Positions 33,727 to 42,423 of a stretch of 64,000 nt of DNA are shown one piece after another. The stretch covers positions 124,001 through 188,000 of the forward strand of contig NZ_JAUSXY010000001.1 of the NCBI RefSeq assembly GCF_030944625.1. Reading direction: 5' to 3'. Source of the DNA: Arthrobacter sp. SLBN-112. Its GTDB lineage: Bacteria; Actinomycetota; Actinomycetes; Actinomycetales; Micrococcaceae. Within the stretch, counting starts at the first letter, position 1. The number at the start of each line of letters is the position of its first letter. Under the pieces are notes generated by a model. The model ran no database searches and had not been told where the DNA came from. It was given only the letters and a program-made list of their open reading frames with translations. Position numbers and translations under genes: made by a program.

Positions 33727-35117
33727 CGTCCGGCACCCACCCGTTCTTCGCCGTCGGCCGCCTTGGAAGTTTCCCAGGCGTGGCCTTGCTCGTCGTCGAG
33801 GTGGGTGGTCTTCTTGTTCTTCAGGGCGAAGATGTAGACCAGCAGGGAGATGCCGATCGCCACGGTGACGTAGGTGAAGAGGAGCTCAACCTGCCCCGCC
33901 TTCTGCAGCGCGGCGCCGATCAGCGGAACCGTGCCGCCGAAGAGGGAGTTGGCGATCGCGTAGCCCAGGCCGACGCCGAGGGCGCGGATGGAAGCCGGGA
34001 ACAGTTCGGCTTTCACCAGTGCGTTGATGGAGGTGTAGCCGCCCACGATCAGCAGGCCGCCCATCATCAGCATGAAGGCCACGAAGGGGTCCTTCGTCCC
34101 GGCGAGCGCGGACATCAGCGGCCATGTGAACAGCACACCGGTGATGCCGAACCAGAGCAGCAGGGGCTTGCGGCCGATCTTGTCGGAGATAATGCCGTAG
34201 ACCGGCTGCAGGAGCATGAAGATGAACAGCGCCCAGAAGTTGATGACGGAGGTGGTTTCCTTGGCGATCCCGCTGGTGGTGTTCATGAAGCTGAGGATGA
34301 AGTTCGTGTAGGTGTAGAACGCCACGGTACCGCCCAGGGTCACGCCGATGCAGACCAGCAGCGCTTTCCAGTGCTTCGTGAAGAGCAGTTTCAGGGAGCC
34401 GGGCTGGGCTTCGCCGGACGCCTTGGCGTTGGCAGCCGCCTCCACCTGGCTGGCCGAGACGGTTTCCTCCATGGAACGCCGCAGCCACATCACCACCAGG
34501 GCCGCCACGCCGCCAATGGCGAACGGGATGCGCCAGCCCCACTCGGTGAGGGCGTTCTTGTCCAGGACGTTCTGCAGGACCACCAGCACCAGCAGCGCCA
34601 GCATCTGTCCGCCGATCAGCGTGACGTACTGGAAGCTGGAGAAGAAGCCGCGCCGCCTGGCGGTGGCTGCCTCGGACATGTAGGTGGCGCTGGTGCCGTA
34701 TTCGCCGCCCACCGAGAAGCCCTGGACCAGGCGCGCCAGCACCAGGAGGACAAGCGCCCAGACGCCGATGACATCCTTGGTGGGCAGGATGGCGATGAAG
34801 AATGAGCCCGCGGACATCATGGTCACGCTCAGCGTCAGTGCCGCCTTCCTGCCTTTGCGGTCGGCGAACCTGCCAAAGAACCAGCTGCCGATGGGCCGCA
34901 TCAGGAAGGTGACGGCAAAGACCGCCATGCCTTCCAGTGCGCCCTGCAGCGGGTCCTTGGAGTTGAAGAAGTGGGGCTGGAAGTACGCCAGGAACGCCGT
35001 GTAGATGTAGACGTCGTACCATTCCACGAGGTTGCCCGCGGAGCCCTTCAGGATGTTGCCCACCGCCCGGCGGGTCTGGGCTGCCTCCGATTGGGGCGCG
35101 GCTTGTTGGGTGCTCAT
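33723..35117 (-). CDS. MHS family MFS transporter (organic acid:proton symporter type)
   Basis: Twelve-helix transporter of 464 residues in the metabolite:H+ symporter (MHS) group with KgtP, ShiA and ProP. GNLVEWYDVYIYTAF is the family's TM1 motif, FLMRPIGSWFFGRFADRKGRKAALT carries the loop 2-3 signature, and RLVQGFSVGGEYGTSATYMSEAA is the TM4-5 motif. AGGAGGAACTCACCG before the ATG is a strong ribosome site. It is divergent from a TctD/TctE-like two-component system with a TAXI binding protein, so an organic acid such as a di- or tricarboxylate is the likely substrate and the regulator its likely controller. Confidence 0.92.
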   Translation of the reverse strand: MSTQQAAPQSEAAQTRRAVGNILKGSAGNLVEWYDVYIYTAFLAYFQPHFFNSKDPLQGALEGMAVFAVTFLMRPIGSWFFGRFADRKGRKAALTLSVTMMSAGSFFIAILPTKDVIGVWALVLLVLARLVQGFSVGGEYGTSATYMSEAATARRRGFFSSFQYVTLIGGQMLALLVLVVLQNVLDKNALTEWGWRIPFAIGGVAALVVMWLRRSMEETVSASQVEAAANAKASGEAQPGSLKLLFTKHWKALLVCIGVTLGGTVAFYTYTNFILSFMNTTSGIAKETTSVINFWALFIFMLLQPVYGIISDKIGRKPLLLWFGITGVLFTWPLMSALAGTKDPFVAFMLMMGGLLIVGGYTSINALVKAELFPASIRALGVGLGYAIANSLFGGTVPLIGAALQKAGQVELLFTYVTVAIGISLLVYIFALKNKKTTHLDDEQGHAWETSKAADGEERVGAGR

Positions 35118-35210
35118 CGGTGAGTTCCTCCTGGTAGTAACCTCGGCCTCCTGCGGCGGAGGACCTCATTCACGGTATGGGTGATCCACCGCACAACCAA
35201 CGCCGAACGG

Positions 35211-35233
35211 ACTTTCCTAACACTTCCTTAGGA
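35211..35233. promoter_or_regulatory. response-regulator binding site candidate
   Basis: Two 11-base near-repeats, ACTTTCCTAAC (35211-35221) and ACTTCCTTAGG (35222-35232), lie head to tail, matching at 7 of 11 positions. The same bases also form an inverted repeat TCCTAA-7-TTAGGA (35215-35233). Tandem 10-11-base repeats are what OmpR/PhoB-type dimers bind. The site is midway between the divergent transporter and regulator genes. Confidence 0.5.
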
Positions 35234-35357
35234 TTCGCCGGCGCCCAGCTCCCCTCCTGCCGGACCTCCGCCGTCGCGCAAATTGCTCCGCCACGCGGTA
35301 GTCTCACGGGGCGGGGATGAACCGGCAACCACAGGAAACGCGGCAAGGAAGATGGCC

Positions 35358-36026
35358 ATGGACGTGCTGATCGTCGAGGATGACGACGCCATGGCCGGCG
35401 CGCTCACGGCCGCCGTCGAAAGCGCCGGGCACCACTCGCAGCGGCTCTCCCGGGGCGCTGACGCGCTGCTCTCGCACCGGAAATTCCAGGTGATCCTGCT
35501 GGACCTGGGGCTTCCGGACATGGACGGCCTGGAGGTGCTGCGGAAGCTCCGGCAGGTCACCGACGTCCCCATCCTGATTTTGACCGCGCGCGACGACGAG
35601 CGCAGCGTGGTGCTCGGCCTCCGTTCCGGCGCGGACGACTACCTGGTCAAGCCGGTCAAGCTGGTGGAGCTGCTTGCCCGGATCGAGGCTGTGACCCGGC
35701 GTGCCGGACGCAGGCGCGGGACGCCGCAGGAGGTCATTGTGCTTGACGACGTAGAGATCGATCTTGCCCGTCGCAGCGCTTCCAAAGCCGGACTGCCTCT
35801 TGCCCTGACCGCCACGGAGTTCGAACTCCTGGCGCTGTTGGCACGCCATGCAGGCTCGGTGGTCACCAGGGAACAGATCCTCGATGCTTTGTGGGGGGAC
35901 GCCTTCCTGGCCTCTTCCCGGTCCCTGGATGTGCACCTCACCGGGTTGCGGGCAAAACTTCAAAAGCCCGGTTTCATCATCAATGTCCGCGGCGTCGGCT
36001 ACCGCGTGGAGGCGGCTGCCCCATGA
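35358..36026 (+). CDS. OmpR/TctD-type response regulator
   Basis: Two-domain response regulator of 222 residues. The receiver has the acidic pocket VEDDD at 7-10, the phospho-acceptor Asp49 in ILLDLGLPDMDG, and the Lys of DDYLVKPVKLVELLARI. The C-terminal winged helix ends LTATEFELLALLARHAGSVVTREQILDALWGD and SRSLDVHLTGLRAKL, as in OmpR/PhoB. AAGGA stands eight bases before the ATG at 35358; the ATG at 35352 is too close. The stop overlaps the kinase start (ATGA), so the pair is translationally coupled. It is divergent from the MHS transporter gene. Confidence 0.93.
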   Translation: MDVLIVEDDDAMAGALTAAVESAGHHSQRLSRGADALLSHRKFQVILLDLGLPDMDGLEVLRKLRQVTDVPILILTARDDERSVVLGLRSGADDYLVKPVKLVELLARIEAVTRRAGRRRGTPQEVIVLDDVEIDLARRSASKAGLPLALTATEFELLALLARHAGSVVTREQILDALWGDAFLASSRSLDVHLTGLRAKLQKPGFIINVRGVGYRVEAAAP

Positions 36027-37471
36027 GGCTGCGGGTCCTGGGCGTCCTCAGCGTGCTGTGCCTGGTGGTGGTTTTCCTGATTTCGGGCACCATCCTGACT
36101 TCCGCCTCCCGGGAGCTGACCCAGGAGCTGCAAATCAACAGGGCAGCGTCCCTGAACCGCCTGGCCCAGGTTGCTTTTGATGCCGCCGACGACGGCGACA
36201 CCGTGCGCCTGCAGCGCGAAATGGATACCTATTCAGGCCTGTACGGCGAGGGGATTGTGGTCCGCGTCCAGCAGGCCACCCTGCGTTCGGGGGACTTGGA
36301 CGCCGGCCGGTCCGACGTGCAGGACGCACTGTCCCTGGCCCGGCTGAACGTGAGCAACACATCCCTGGAACCGCTGGAGCCCTTCGGATCGGGTTCGCAC
36401 GTCATTTTCCGGCCGTTCGGCAGTGCCAGCCAGGTGTTGGGCGCCGTAATCCTGGACGTCCACGCAGATACGGCCCGGCAGAAGCTCCAGCAGCGCTGGC
36501 TCGGCGTCGGCGTTGCCGCCCTCGCACTGGCGGCCGTGCTCCTGGTGGGGGCGGCCAGGGTCACCGGGTGGGTCCTGCGCCCCGTCCTTCGGCTCGATTC
36601 GGCGGTGCACGAGCTGGAGCGGACCGGACGCACCGAACGGCTGCCGGAGGAGGGTCCCCCGGAACTGCGGGAGCTCAGCCGCTCGTTCACTGCGATGGCC
36701 CGGACCGTGAGCGCCAGCATGGAAGCACAACGGCAGCTGATCGCAGACACGTCCCACCAGCTGCGCAACCCCGTGGGCGCGCTCCGGCTGCGGCTGGACC
36801 TGCTCCAGCTTGAGCTGAAGACCGCCCGCGAGCACGACGCCGCCGAACGGGCTGTGGCGGAGCTGGAGCGGGTGGAGGAGATCCTTGACGGGGTTTTGAA
36901 GCTCGCGGCTGCCGAGCACCGGGCCTCCGAAGGTTCCCTCCGGATTGCCGGCAGGCCGCAGGAACACGACGCCGCCCCGCCCATCGACCCGTTCCCCGTC
37001 CTCCAAGGCGAAATCGAACGGGTGGCCCCGCTGGCTGACCAGGCCGGGTGCCGGCTGGTGCTCGCGACGGCACCCCATCCGGCGGCGCTGGTAGCGTGCC
37101 GGGCGGCCGAGCTGGCACAGATGCTGGACGAACTTCTTGGCAACGCCTTCAAGTATGCGCCCGGGGCCACAGTGACCGCCGCGGTGCGGGTGGAAGGGGA
37201 CGCGGTGGTGGTGGAAGTGTCCGACGACGGCCCGGGCCTTTCCGCAGCCGAGCGCGCCTCTGCTGCCACCAGGTTTTGGCGGTCGCCGCGCCATGCCTCG
37301 GTTCCGGGAACAGGGCTGGGCATGACGATTGTGGGTGAGCTTGCCGCAGCCAACGGAGGCCGGCTGGTACTGGCCGACGCCGCCCCGCACGGGTTGTCGG
37401 CCCGGGTCGAGTTCCAGGTGTACACAGACCTGGTCCCTCCCGGGACTCCAGACGGTGGCGACCGTGCCTAG
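36023..37471 (+). CDS. sensor histidine kinase (TctE-like)
   Basis: Membrane kinase of 482 residues. TM1 is about residues 4-25, an extracytoplasmic sensor domain of about 130 residues follows, TM2 is about 156-178, then a HAMP linker. The HisKA phospho-acceptor is His245 in DTSHQLRNPVGALRLRLD, the N box is ELLGNAFKYAPG, G1 is DDGPGLS and G2 GTGLGM. The opening and domain order fit TctE-type kinases that sense tricarboxylates. It is coupled to the response regulator upstream (4-base overlap) and overlaps the TAXI gene downstream by 17 bases, so all three are made together. Confidence 0.93.
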   Translation: MRLRVLGVLSVLCLVVVFLISGTILTSASRELTQELQINRAASLNRLAQVAFDAADDGDTVRLQREMDTYSGLYGEGIVVRVQQATLRSGDLDAGRSDVQDALSLARLNVSNTSLEPLEPFGSGSHVIFRPFGSASQVLGAVILDVHADTARQKLQQRWLGVGVAALALAAVLLVGAARVTGWVLRPVLRLDSAVHELERTGRTERLPEEGPPELRELSRSFTAMARTVSASMEAQRQLIADTSHQLRNPVGALRLRLDLLQLELKTAREHDAAERAVAELERVEEILDGVLKLAAAEHRASEGSLRIAGRPQEHDAAPPIDPFPVLQGEIERVAPLADQAGCRLVLATAPHPAALVACRAAELAQMLDELLGNAFKYAPGATVTAAVRVEGDAVVVEVSDDGPGLSAAERASAATRFWRSPRHASVPGTGLGMTIVGELAAANGGRLVLADAAPHGLSARVEFQVYTDLVPPGTPDGGDRA

Positions 37472-38468
37472 CGCTTCCTCCGCTGCCACGGGCCCCTCCC
37501 GCCGGCTCGTGCTGACGTCGGCTCTCGGCGTCGGACTTGCAGCCTGCCTGGCGCCTGCCCTCAGTGCCTGTACTGCAGGTGACCGGCCGGACCTGCTGAC
37601 GGTGGCCGGCGGCGAACCGGGCGGCTTCTACCTTGAGTTCTCTACGCTCCTGGCGGCTGCGCTGGAGCGCCACGGGGTGGCACGCCATGCAAACGCCGTG
37701 CCCACCGGCGGAAGCCTGGACAATATTGCCGAGCTGCGGGCGGGACGCGCCGCCTTTGCCGTGGCCCTGGCGGATGCTGCAGGCCAGGCCGCGGATGCCG
37801 ACGCAGCCGGGATTGCCGCGGTCGGCAAGGTCTACGAAAACTACGTCCACTGCGTGGTGCGCAAGGACAGCGGCATCAGGGACCTCACCGGGCTCGCGGG
37901 GCGGCGGGTTGCCGTGGGACAGCCCGGGTCGGGCACATCGCTGACCACTCCGCGACTCCTCGAGGCGGCCGGCCTGGGCACCTCGGGAGATGCCGCTGCG
38001 CCCGCAGCCGGAACCGCCGCCGTCGAAAATCTGGGTTTGAATGACGGCATTGCCGCCCTCAAGGCGGGCACCGTCGATGCCTTGTTCTGGTCCGGGGGCG
38101 TTCCGACGGCGGCCATCGCCGCGGCGCAGCAGGAGGTGGCATTGGGGCTGCTGGACCTGTCAGGCCTGCTGCCGGAACTGCGCCGGCGGTACGGGGGCAT
38201 GTACGACCGCGTCCTGATTCCGGAAGGAAGCTACCCGGGTATTCCGGCGGTGTGGACGGTGGGCGCTCCAAACCTGCTCCTGTGCCGAAGGGACCTGGAC
38301 GACGCCACTGTGGAGCGGACTGTGCAACTGCTGGTGCACAACGCCGGTGAGCTCATACCGCAGTCCAGCCTGGGCGTGCAGTTCCTCAGTGCGGAAAGCC
38401 TCATCAATACCGCCGGCGTCCCGCTGCACCCCGCAGCGGCCGACGCCTACCGGGCCCTGCACGGCTGA
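37455..38468 (+). CDS. TAXI family TRAP-type solute-binding lipoprotein
   Basis: Extracytoplasmic binding protein of 337 residues. The signal region has SRRLVLT at 15-21, close to a twin-arginine motif, and a lipobox ending ALSAC with Cys39, so it is probably a Tat-exported lipoprotein. The TAXI fold begins LTVAGGEPGGFYLEFSTLLAAALERHG and continues TGGSLDNIAELRAGRAAFAVALADAA, GRRVAVGQPGSGTSLTTPRLLEAAG, and VDALFWSGGVPTAAI. Normally TAXI proteins feed a TRAP permease (DctQM fusion); none is in this window. Overlap with the kinase gene by 17 bases suggests it presents ligand to the kinase, as proposed for TctC-like and TAXI proteins fused or linked to sensors. GTG start; a second GTG at 37464 is possible. 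Confidence 0.88.
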   Translation: MATVPSASSAATGPSRRLVLTSALGVGLAACLAPALSACTAGDRPDLLTVAGGEPGGFYLEFSTLLAAALERHGVARHANAVPTGGSLDNIAELRAGRAAFAVALADAAGQAADADAAGIAAVGKVYENYVHCVVRKDSGIRDLTGLAGRRVAVGQPGSGTSLTTPRLLEAAGLGTSGDAAAPAAGTAAVENLGLNDGIAALKAGTVDALFWSGGVPTAAIAAAQQEVALGLLDLSGLLPELRRRYGGMYDRVLIPEGSYPGIPAVWTVGAPNLLLCRRDLDDATVERTVQLLVHNAGELIPQSSLGVQFLSAESLINTAGVPLHPAAADAYRALHG

Positions 38469-38474
38469 CCACTA

Positions 38475-38577
38475 ACGCCCGCTCACCTCCTGCACCAAAC
38501 CACCAAACGCCCGCTCACCTCCTGGACCGAATCCAGCAACGCCCCATCACTTTCGTCAGGAAAGTGAGCGCGGGTTG
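38475..38577. repeat. mirrored 32-base repeat array 2
   Basis: Forward units start at 38475, 38507 and 38539 (ACGCCCGCTCAC twice, then ACGCCCCATCAC), exactly 32 bases apart. One inverted unit GTGAGCGCGGGT starts at 38564, 25 bases after the last forward unit, with the 13-base centre tttcgtcaggaaa. The array begins seven bases after the TAXI stop codon and probably acts as its terminator. Confidence 0.88.
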
Positions 38578-38721
38578 CGGGAAAGCCCACCACAAGCGGG
38601 CAGGCATTGGGTCAGGGTTTCGGCTTCTTATCCACATACGCGCTTCCGGCTGTCGCAGGGCTGAGAGTTTCCTCCCTACTGTCTGGAGGACCAGGAGAGC
38701 AGGAAGGAAGCGAGGATCACT

Positions 38722-39228
38722 GTGGGCAGGAACCAGCACCGACGGGCGGGACGAACGAACCATGTGCGGAACCAACCAGGAGACCCTTTTAAAGCCTCCG
38801 CCCCGCGGGTGGCAGTCCCTTCATCGGGCAACGTCCACGAGTTGGAAACCTTGGCCCCGGCCTTCATCTGCTGGTACGTCCAGCGCCCCTTCAGCACAGA
38901 CGTGGAAGAGGTGCTGGCGAGCCTGAAGCTCTTCTTCCGCTTCTACCCTGAGATTGGTGAAAACCGTTCCATCACTGCCCTCGACCCGGCCGAGGTCGCA
39001 GCAAGATTGGCGTCCCTCATCATCCATACCGTCTATGAAGGCATCGTGGCCACCTACTCATTGACGACGTTCCTGCGCTTTCTCCATGATTCCGGCCGGT
39101 GGTCCGGCAACCCGGAATCGTACCGGGCAGTTAACAGCATCCTGACGGGCATCCTCTGCCTGGACACGTGCTCGACACCCGGCGGCGCGGAGACGGCCAC
39201 CGTCGTCACGGCTGCCCCCGCTGACTAG
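38722..39228 (+). CDS. hypothetical protein, 168 residues
   Basis: Soluble protein not assigned to a family. The GTG start is preceded by GCGAGG six bases away. The first 35 residues are basic and polar; the core (40-145) is helical with FICWYVQRPFSTDVEEVLASLKLFFRFYPEIGE, then LIIHTVYEGIVATYSLTTFLRFLHDSGRW and RAVNSILTGILCL; the last 20 residues are Thr/Ala-rich. Codon use matches the neighbours. It follows repeat array 2 and its end overlaps the convergent regulator gene by 4 bases. Confidence 0.65.
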   Translation: MGRNQHRRAGRTNHVRNQPGDPFKASAPRVAVPSSGNVHELETLAPAFICWYVQRPFSTDVEEVLASLKLFFRFYPEIGENRSITALDPAEVAARLASLIIHTVYEGIVATYSLTTFLRFLHDSGRWSGNPESYRAVNSILTGILCLDTCSTPGGAETATVVTAAPAD

Positions 39229-40737
39229 CTCCCCGAGTGGGCCTGCAGGAAGCTGTACACCTCGGTCTCGTCCACGCCAGGGAAGGCTCCCGGGGGCATG
39301 GCGGCCAGCAGGTGCGAGTGCGCCCGCGCCGAGGGCCAGGCGTTGCCGGCCCACTGGTTGGTCAGTTCGGCAGGCGGACGCTTGCAGCAGGTTGGATCCG
39401 GGCAGTTGGAGGTGGCCCGGGCGGTGGTCTCCCGGCCGCGGAACCACTTCACGTGTTGGTAGGGCACCCCAATGCTCAGGGAGAATTCTCCAGCGGCCGA
39501 GCGCTCCGTGCGGGCAGTGCACCAATACGTGCCGGAGGGTGTATCAGTGTACTGGCTGTAGGCGCTGAACTTGTCGGGAACGTCGAACACTGCCCTTGAC
39601 GTCCATGCCTTGCACGACGGCTGGCCCTCAATGGCGCCGGTGTGGTCCTGGGGGAAGTTCACGCCGTCGTTCTCATACGCCTTGTAGATGATGCCGCTCT
39701 GGTGGGTCTTCTGGAAATGCGTGGTGAGGCCCAGGTGCTTGGTGGCCAGGTTGGTGAACCGGTGCGCTGCGGTCTCATAGGAGACGGCGAACGCGTCCCG
39801 GATATCCTCCACCGCGATCTCCTTGGCGGCTTTGGCTTTCTGCAGGAATTCCACCGTGGCCTGCTCGGGCAGGAGCAGGGCGGCGGCAAAGTAATTGGTT
39901 GCCACGCGCTGGGCCAGGAAGTCGCCGTAGTTCTTGGGCGTCTCGTGCCCCAGGACATAATGGCCAAGGGCCTGGAGCAGCACCGAGCGGGGGTCGTGGT
40001 CCTGCCGCTGGCTTTGCGTCAGGTAAATTTTGCGGTTCTTCAAGTCGGTCACGGAACGGGTGGAGTGCGGCAGATCGCCCACATGATGCAGGGTGAAACC
40101 CAGGTGCGCGGCGATGTCCGCGATAACGTGCTGGCTCAGTGGACCGGTGGTGTACCCCACCTCCTTGAGGACCTTCTGGGCCTCCGCTTCATATTCGGGA
40201 AAATAGTTCCCCCGCTCCCGCATCATGGCCCGCAGTTCGCCGTTGGCCCGCCGGGCTTCCTCGGGGGTGGCCACCTGCTCGTTCATCTTCCGCTCGAGCT
40301 CGTGCAGCAGCCCCACCTGGGCTTCCAGCACATCCACCGGCAGCCGCGAACTGATGCGGATCCTGGGCAGGCCCAACGACTCGTACAGCGGTCCGCGCTG
40401 GTACCGCTCCAGCTCGATTTCAAGGGCGGCACGGCGGCTGGGCGGCTCGGCCCCCAGCAGTTGGTCGATGCTGACATTGAGCGCCCCCGCGAGGGTGCTG
40501 CAGCAGGGTCAGTTTCGGTTCACGCTTACCGTTTTCGATCAGGCTGAGCTGGCTTGGAGCGGTGCCGACGGCGGCGCTCAGGTCATCGAGCGTCAGCCCG
40601 GCTTGTTTGCGCAGATGGCGGACACGGCGGCCCAAGGCGATGACGTCCAGTTCCGCCACGGCGGTGGACGGCGGCTGCGAAACGTCCCGGTTCCAGCTTG
40701 AAGGTGACATTTCTGAAGAATACGGGAAGAAGTGCAT
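39225..40737 (-). pseudogene. short-chain fatty acyl regulator (XRE HTH + ImmA/IrrE-like + DUF2083), frameshifted
   Basis: Regulator of the RamB/ScfR group that controls acetate and glyoxylate genes. The N-terminal XRE domain (IALGRRVRHLRKQAGLTLDDLSAAVGTAPSQLSLIENG) is in one frame from the ATG at 40737; near 40500 the frame is lost after KLTLL, and the rest continues in another frame as STLAGALNVSIDQLLG, then ELERKMNEQ..., the IrrE-like SVLLQALGHYVLGHE, and a Cys-rich C-terminal DUF2083 region with PDPTCC. The full span is 1,513 bases, 3n+1, which fits one added base. Restored it would code for about 503 residues. It is divergent from aceA. The break may be a consensus error. Confidence 0.85.
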
Positions 40738-40748
40738 TTCTTTCCATA

Positions 40749-40764
40749 CTTTCTATCTAGAAAG
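40749..40764. promoter_or_regulatory. operator candidate between the fatty-acyl regulator and aceA
   Basis: CTTTCTA-tc-TAGAAAG, 7-bp perfect arms with a 2-base centre. Further GAAAG or GAAAAG words follow at 40771, 40780 and 40797, and CTTTC lies just upstream, so the 150-base region carries a cluster of the same half-site. A site for the divergent regulator is the simplest reading. Confidence 0.55.
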
Positions 40765-40886
40765 GGCGTTGAAAGTGCTGAAAAGTAGTGGCTACGGAAA
40801 GAAACACCGCACCGGATAGGCCGGTGGGAACCTCAACGACGCGGTTCCCACCTACTCCCTCCGGAGCTCAATCAAGGAGATCAACG

Positions 40887-42203
40887 ATGACTGCAGCATT
40901 TGAGCCCACCCAGCAGACGCCCGAACAGCAGGCCGCCGCCCTGGAGCTCGAGTGGGCCGCCAACCCCCGCTGGGAAGGTGTGACCCGGGACTACTCAGCT
41001 TCCGACGTCGTCCGTCTCCGGGGCCGTGTCTCCGAAGAGCACACCCTGGCCCGCCGCGGATCGGAGAAGCTGTGGAAGCAGCTCACCGAGGAGCACAAGG
41101 AAGGCAAGTACACCAATGCCCTGGGTGCCCTCACCGGCAACCAGGCCGTGCAGCAGGTCAAGGCCGGCCTCCGCGCCATCTACCTCTCCGGCTGGCAGGT
41201 CGCCGCGGACGCCAACAACTCCGGCCACACCTACCCGGACCAGTCCCTCTACCCGGCCAACTCGGTGCCCACCGTGGTCCGTCGCATCAACAACGCCCTG
41301 CTCCGGGCCGACCAGATCGAATTCTCGGAGGGCATCCAGACCGTCGAGGACTGGATGGTCCCCATCGTTGCTGACGCAGAGGCCGGCTTCGGCGGACCCC
41401 TCAACGCCTACGAACTGATGAAGTCCATGATCCAGGCCGGCGCATCGGGTGTTCATTGGGAGGACCAGCTCGCCTCGGAAAAGAAATGCGGCCACCTCGG
41501 AGGCAAGGTGCTCATCCCCACCCAGCAGCATGTTCGCACCCTGAACGCCGCCCGCCTGGCCGCCGACGTCGCCGGTACCCCCACCGTGGTCATCGCCCGC
41601 ACCGACGCCGAGGCTGCAACCCTGATCACCTCGGACGTGGACGAACGGGACCAGGAATTCATCACCGGCGAGCGCACGGCGGAAGGCTTCTACGAGGTCC
41701 GCAACGGCATCGAACCCTGCATCGCCCGCGCCAAGGCCTACGCCCCCTACTCGGACCTCATCTGGATGGAAACCGGAACCCCGGACCTGGAGCTGGCCCG
41801 CAAGTTCGCCGAATCGGTCAAGGCCGAGTTCCCGGACCAGATGCTCTCCTACAACTGCTCGCCGTCCTTCAACTGGCGCAAGCACCTGGACGACACCACC
41901 ATCGCCAAGTTCCAGCGCGAACTCGGCGCCATGGGCTTCACCTTCCAGTTCATCACCCTGGCCGGCTTCCATGCCCTGAACTACTCGATGTTCGACCTCG
42001 CCCACGGCTACGCCCGGGAAGGCATGAGCGCCTACGTCGAGCTCCAGGAAAAGGAATTCGCCTCCGAATCCCGCGGCTACACCGCCACCAAGCACCAGCG
42101 CGAAGTCGGCACCGGCTACTTCGACACCATCTCCACGGCGCTCAACCCGAACGCGTCGACCTTGGCCCTCGTGGGATCCACCGAAGAGGGCCAGTTCCAC
42201 TAG
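40887..42203 (+). CDS. aceA: isocitrate lyase
   Basis: First enzyme of the glyoxylate bypass, 438 residues, splitting isocitrate into glyoxylate and succinate. The catalytic Cys201 is in the signature [19 protein letters not shown]; upstream [12 protein letters not shown] holds the Mg ligands, and [14 protein letters not shown] with [20 protein letters not shown] are further conserved parts. AAGGAGATCAACG precedes the ATG, deciding the start over an upstream in-frame ATG. Length matches the short bacterial form. It is divergent from the fatty-acyl regulator and followed by aceB after a strong terminator, so the two bypass genes can be separately transcribed. Confidence 0.97.
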   Translation: MTAAFEPTQQTPEQQAAALELEWAANPRWEGVTRDYSASDVVRLRGRVSEEHTLARRGSEKLWKQLTEEHKEGKYTNALGALTGNQAVQQVKAGLRAIYLSGWQVAADANNSGHTYPDQSLYPANSVPTVVRRINNALLRADQIEFSEGIQTVEDWMVPIVADAEAGFGGPLNAYELMKSMIQAGASGVHWEDQLASEKKCGHLGGKVLIPTQQHVRTLNAARLAADVAGTPTVVIARTDAEAATLITSDVDERDQEFITGERTAEGFYEVRNGIEPCIARAKAYAPYSDLIWMETGTPDLELARKFAESVKAEFPDQMLSYNCSPSFNWRKHLDDTTIAKFQRELGAMGFTFQFITLAGFHALNYSMFDLAHGYAREGMSAYVELQEKEFASESRGYTATKHQREVGTGYFDTISTALNPNASTLALVGSTEEGQFH

Positions 42204-42268
42204 TAACTTACGACGGCGGTTGTCGCCTCCGGCCTTCGGACCGGTATCGCTCTGCCTGCTATTCCCCA

Positions 42269-42310
42269 CGTCCCGGTTTGGGCCTCGCTGAGCGAGGCCA
42301 GACCGGGACG
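42269..42310 (+). terminator. strong rho-independent terminator after aceA
   Basis: Outer arms cgtcccggt (42269-42277) and accgggacg (42302-42310) enclose inner arms ggcctcgc (42281-42288) and gcgaggcc (42292-42299) with a TGA loop. CCCCTTTTA follows shortly after. It lies 66 bases after the aceA stop. Confidence 0.8.
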
Positions 42311-42423
42311 CAGGGCCCCTTTTACGCAGGCTGCCGCCACACCGGCTCCTCGGCCTCGTGCCTCAGTCGCCACCCCGCCGCCACCCGCCGTCGAACTTCC
42401 CTTTCGTCTTTAAGGAGACTGAA

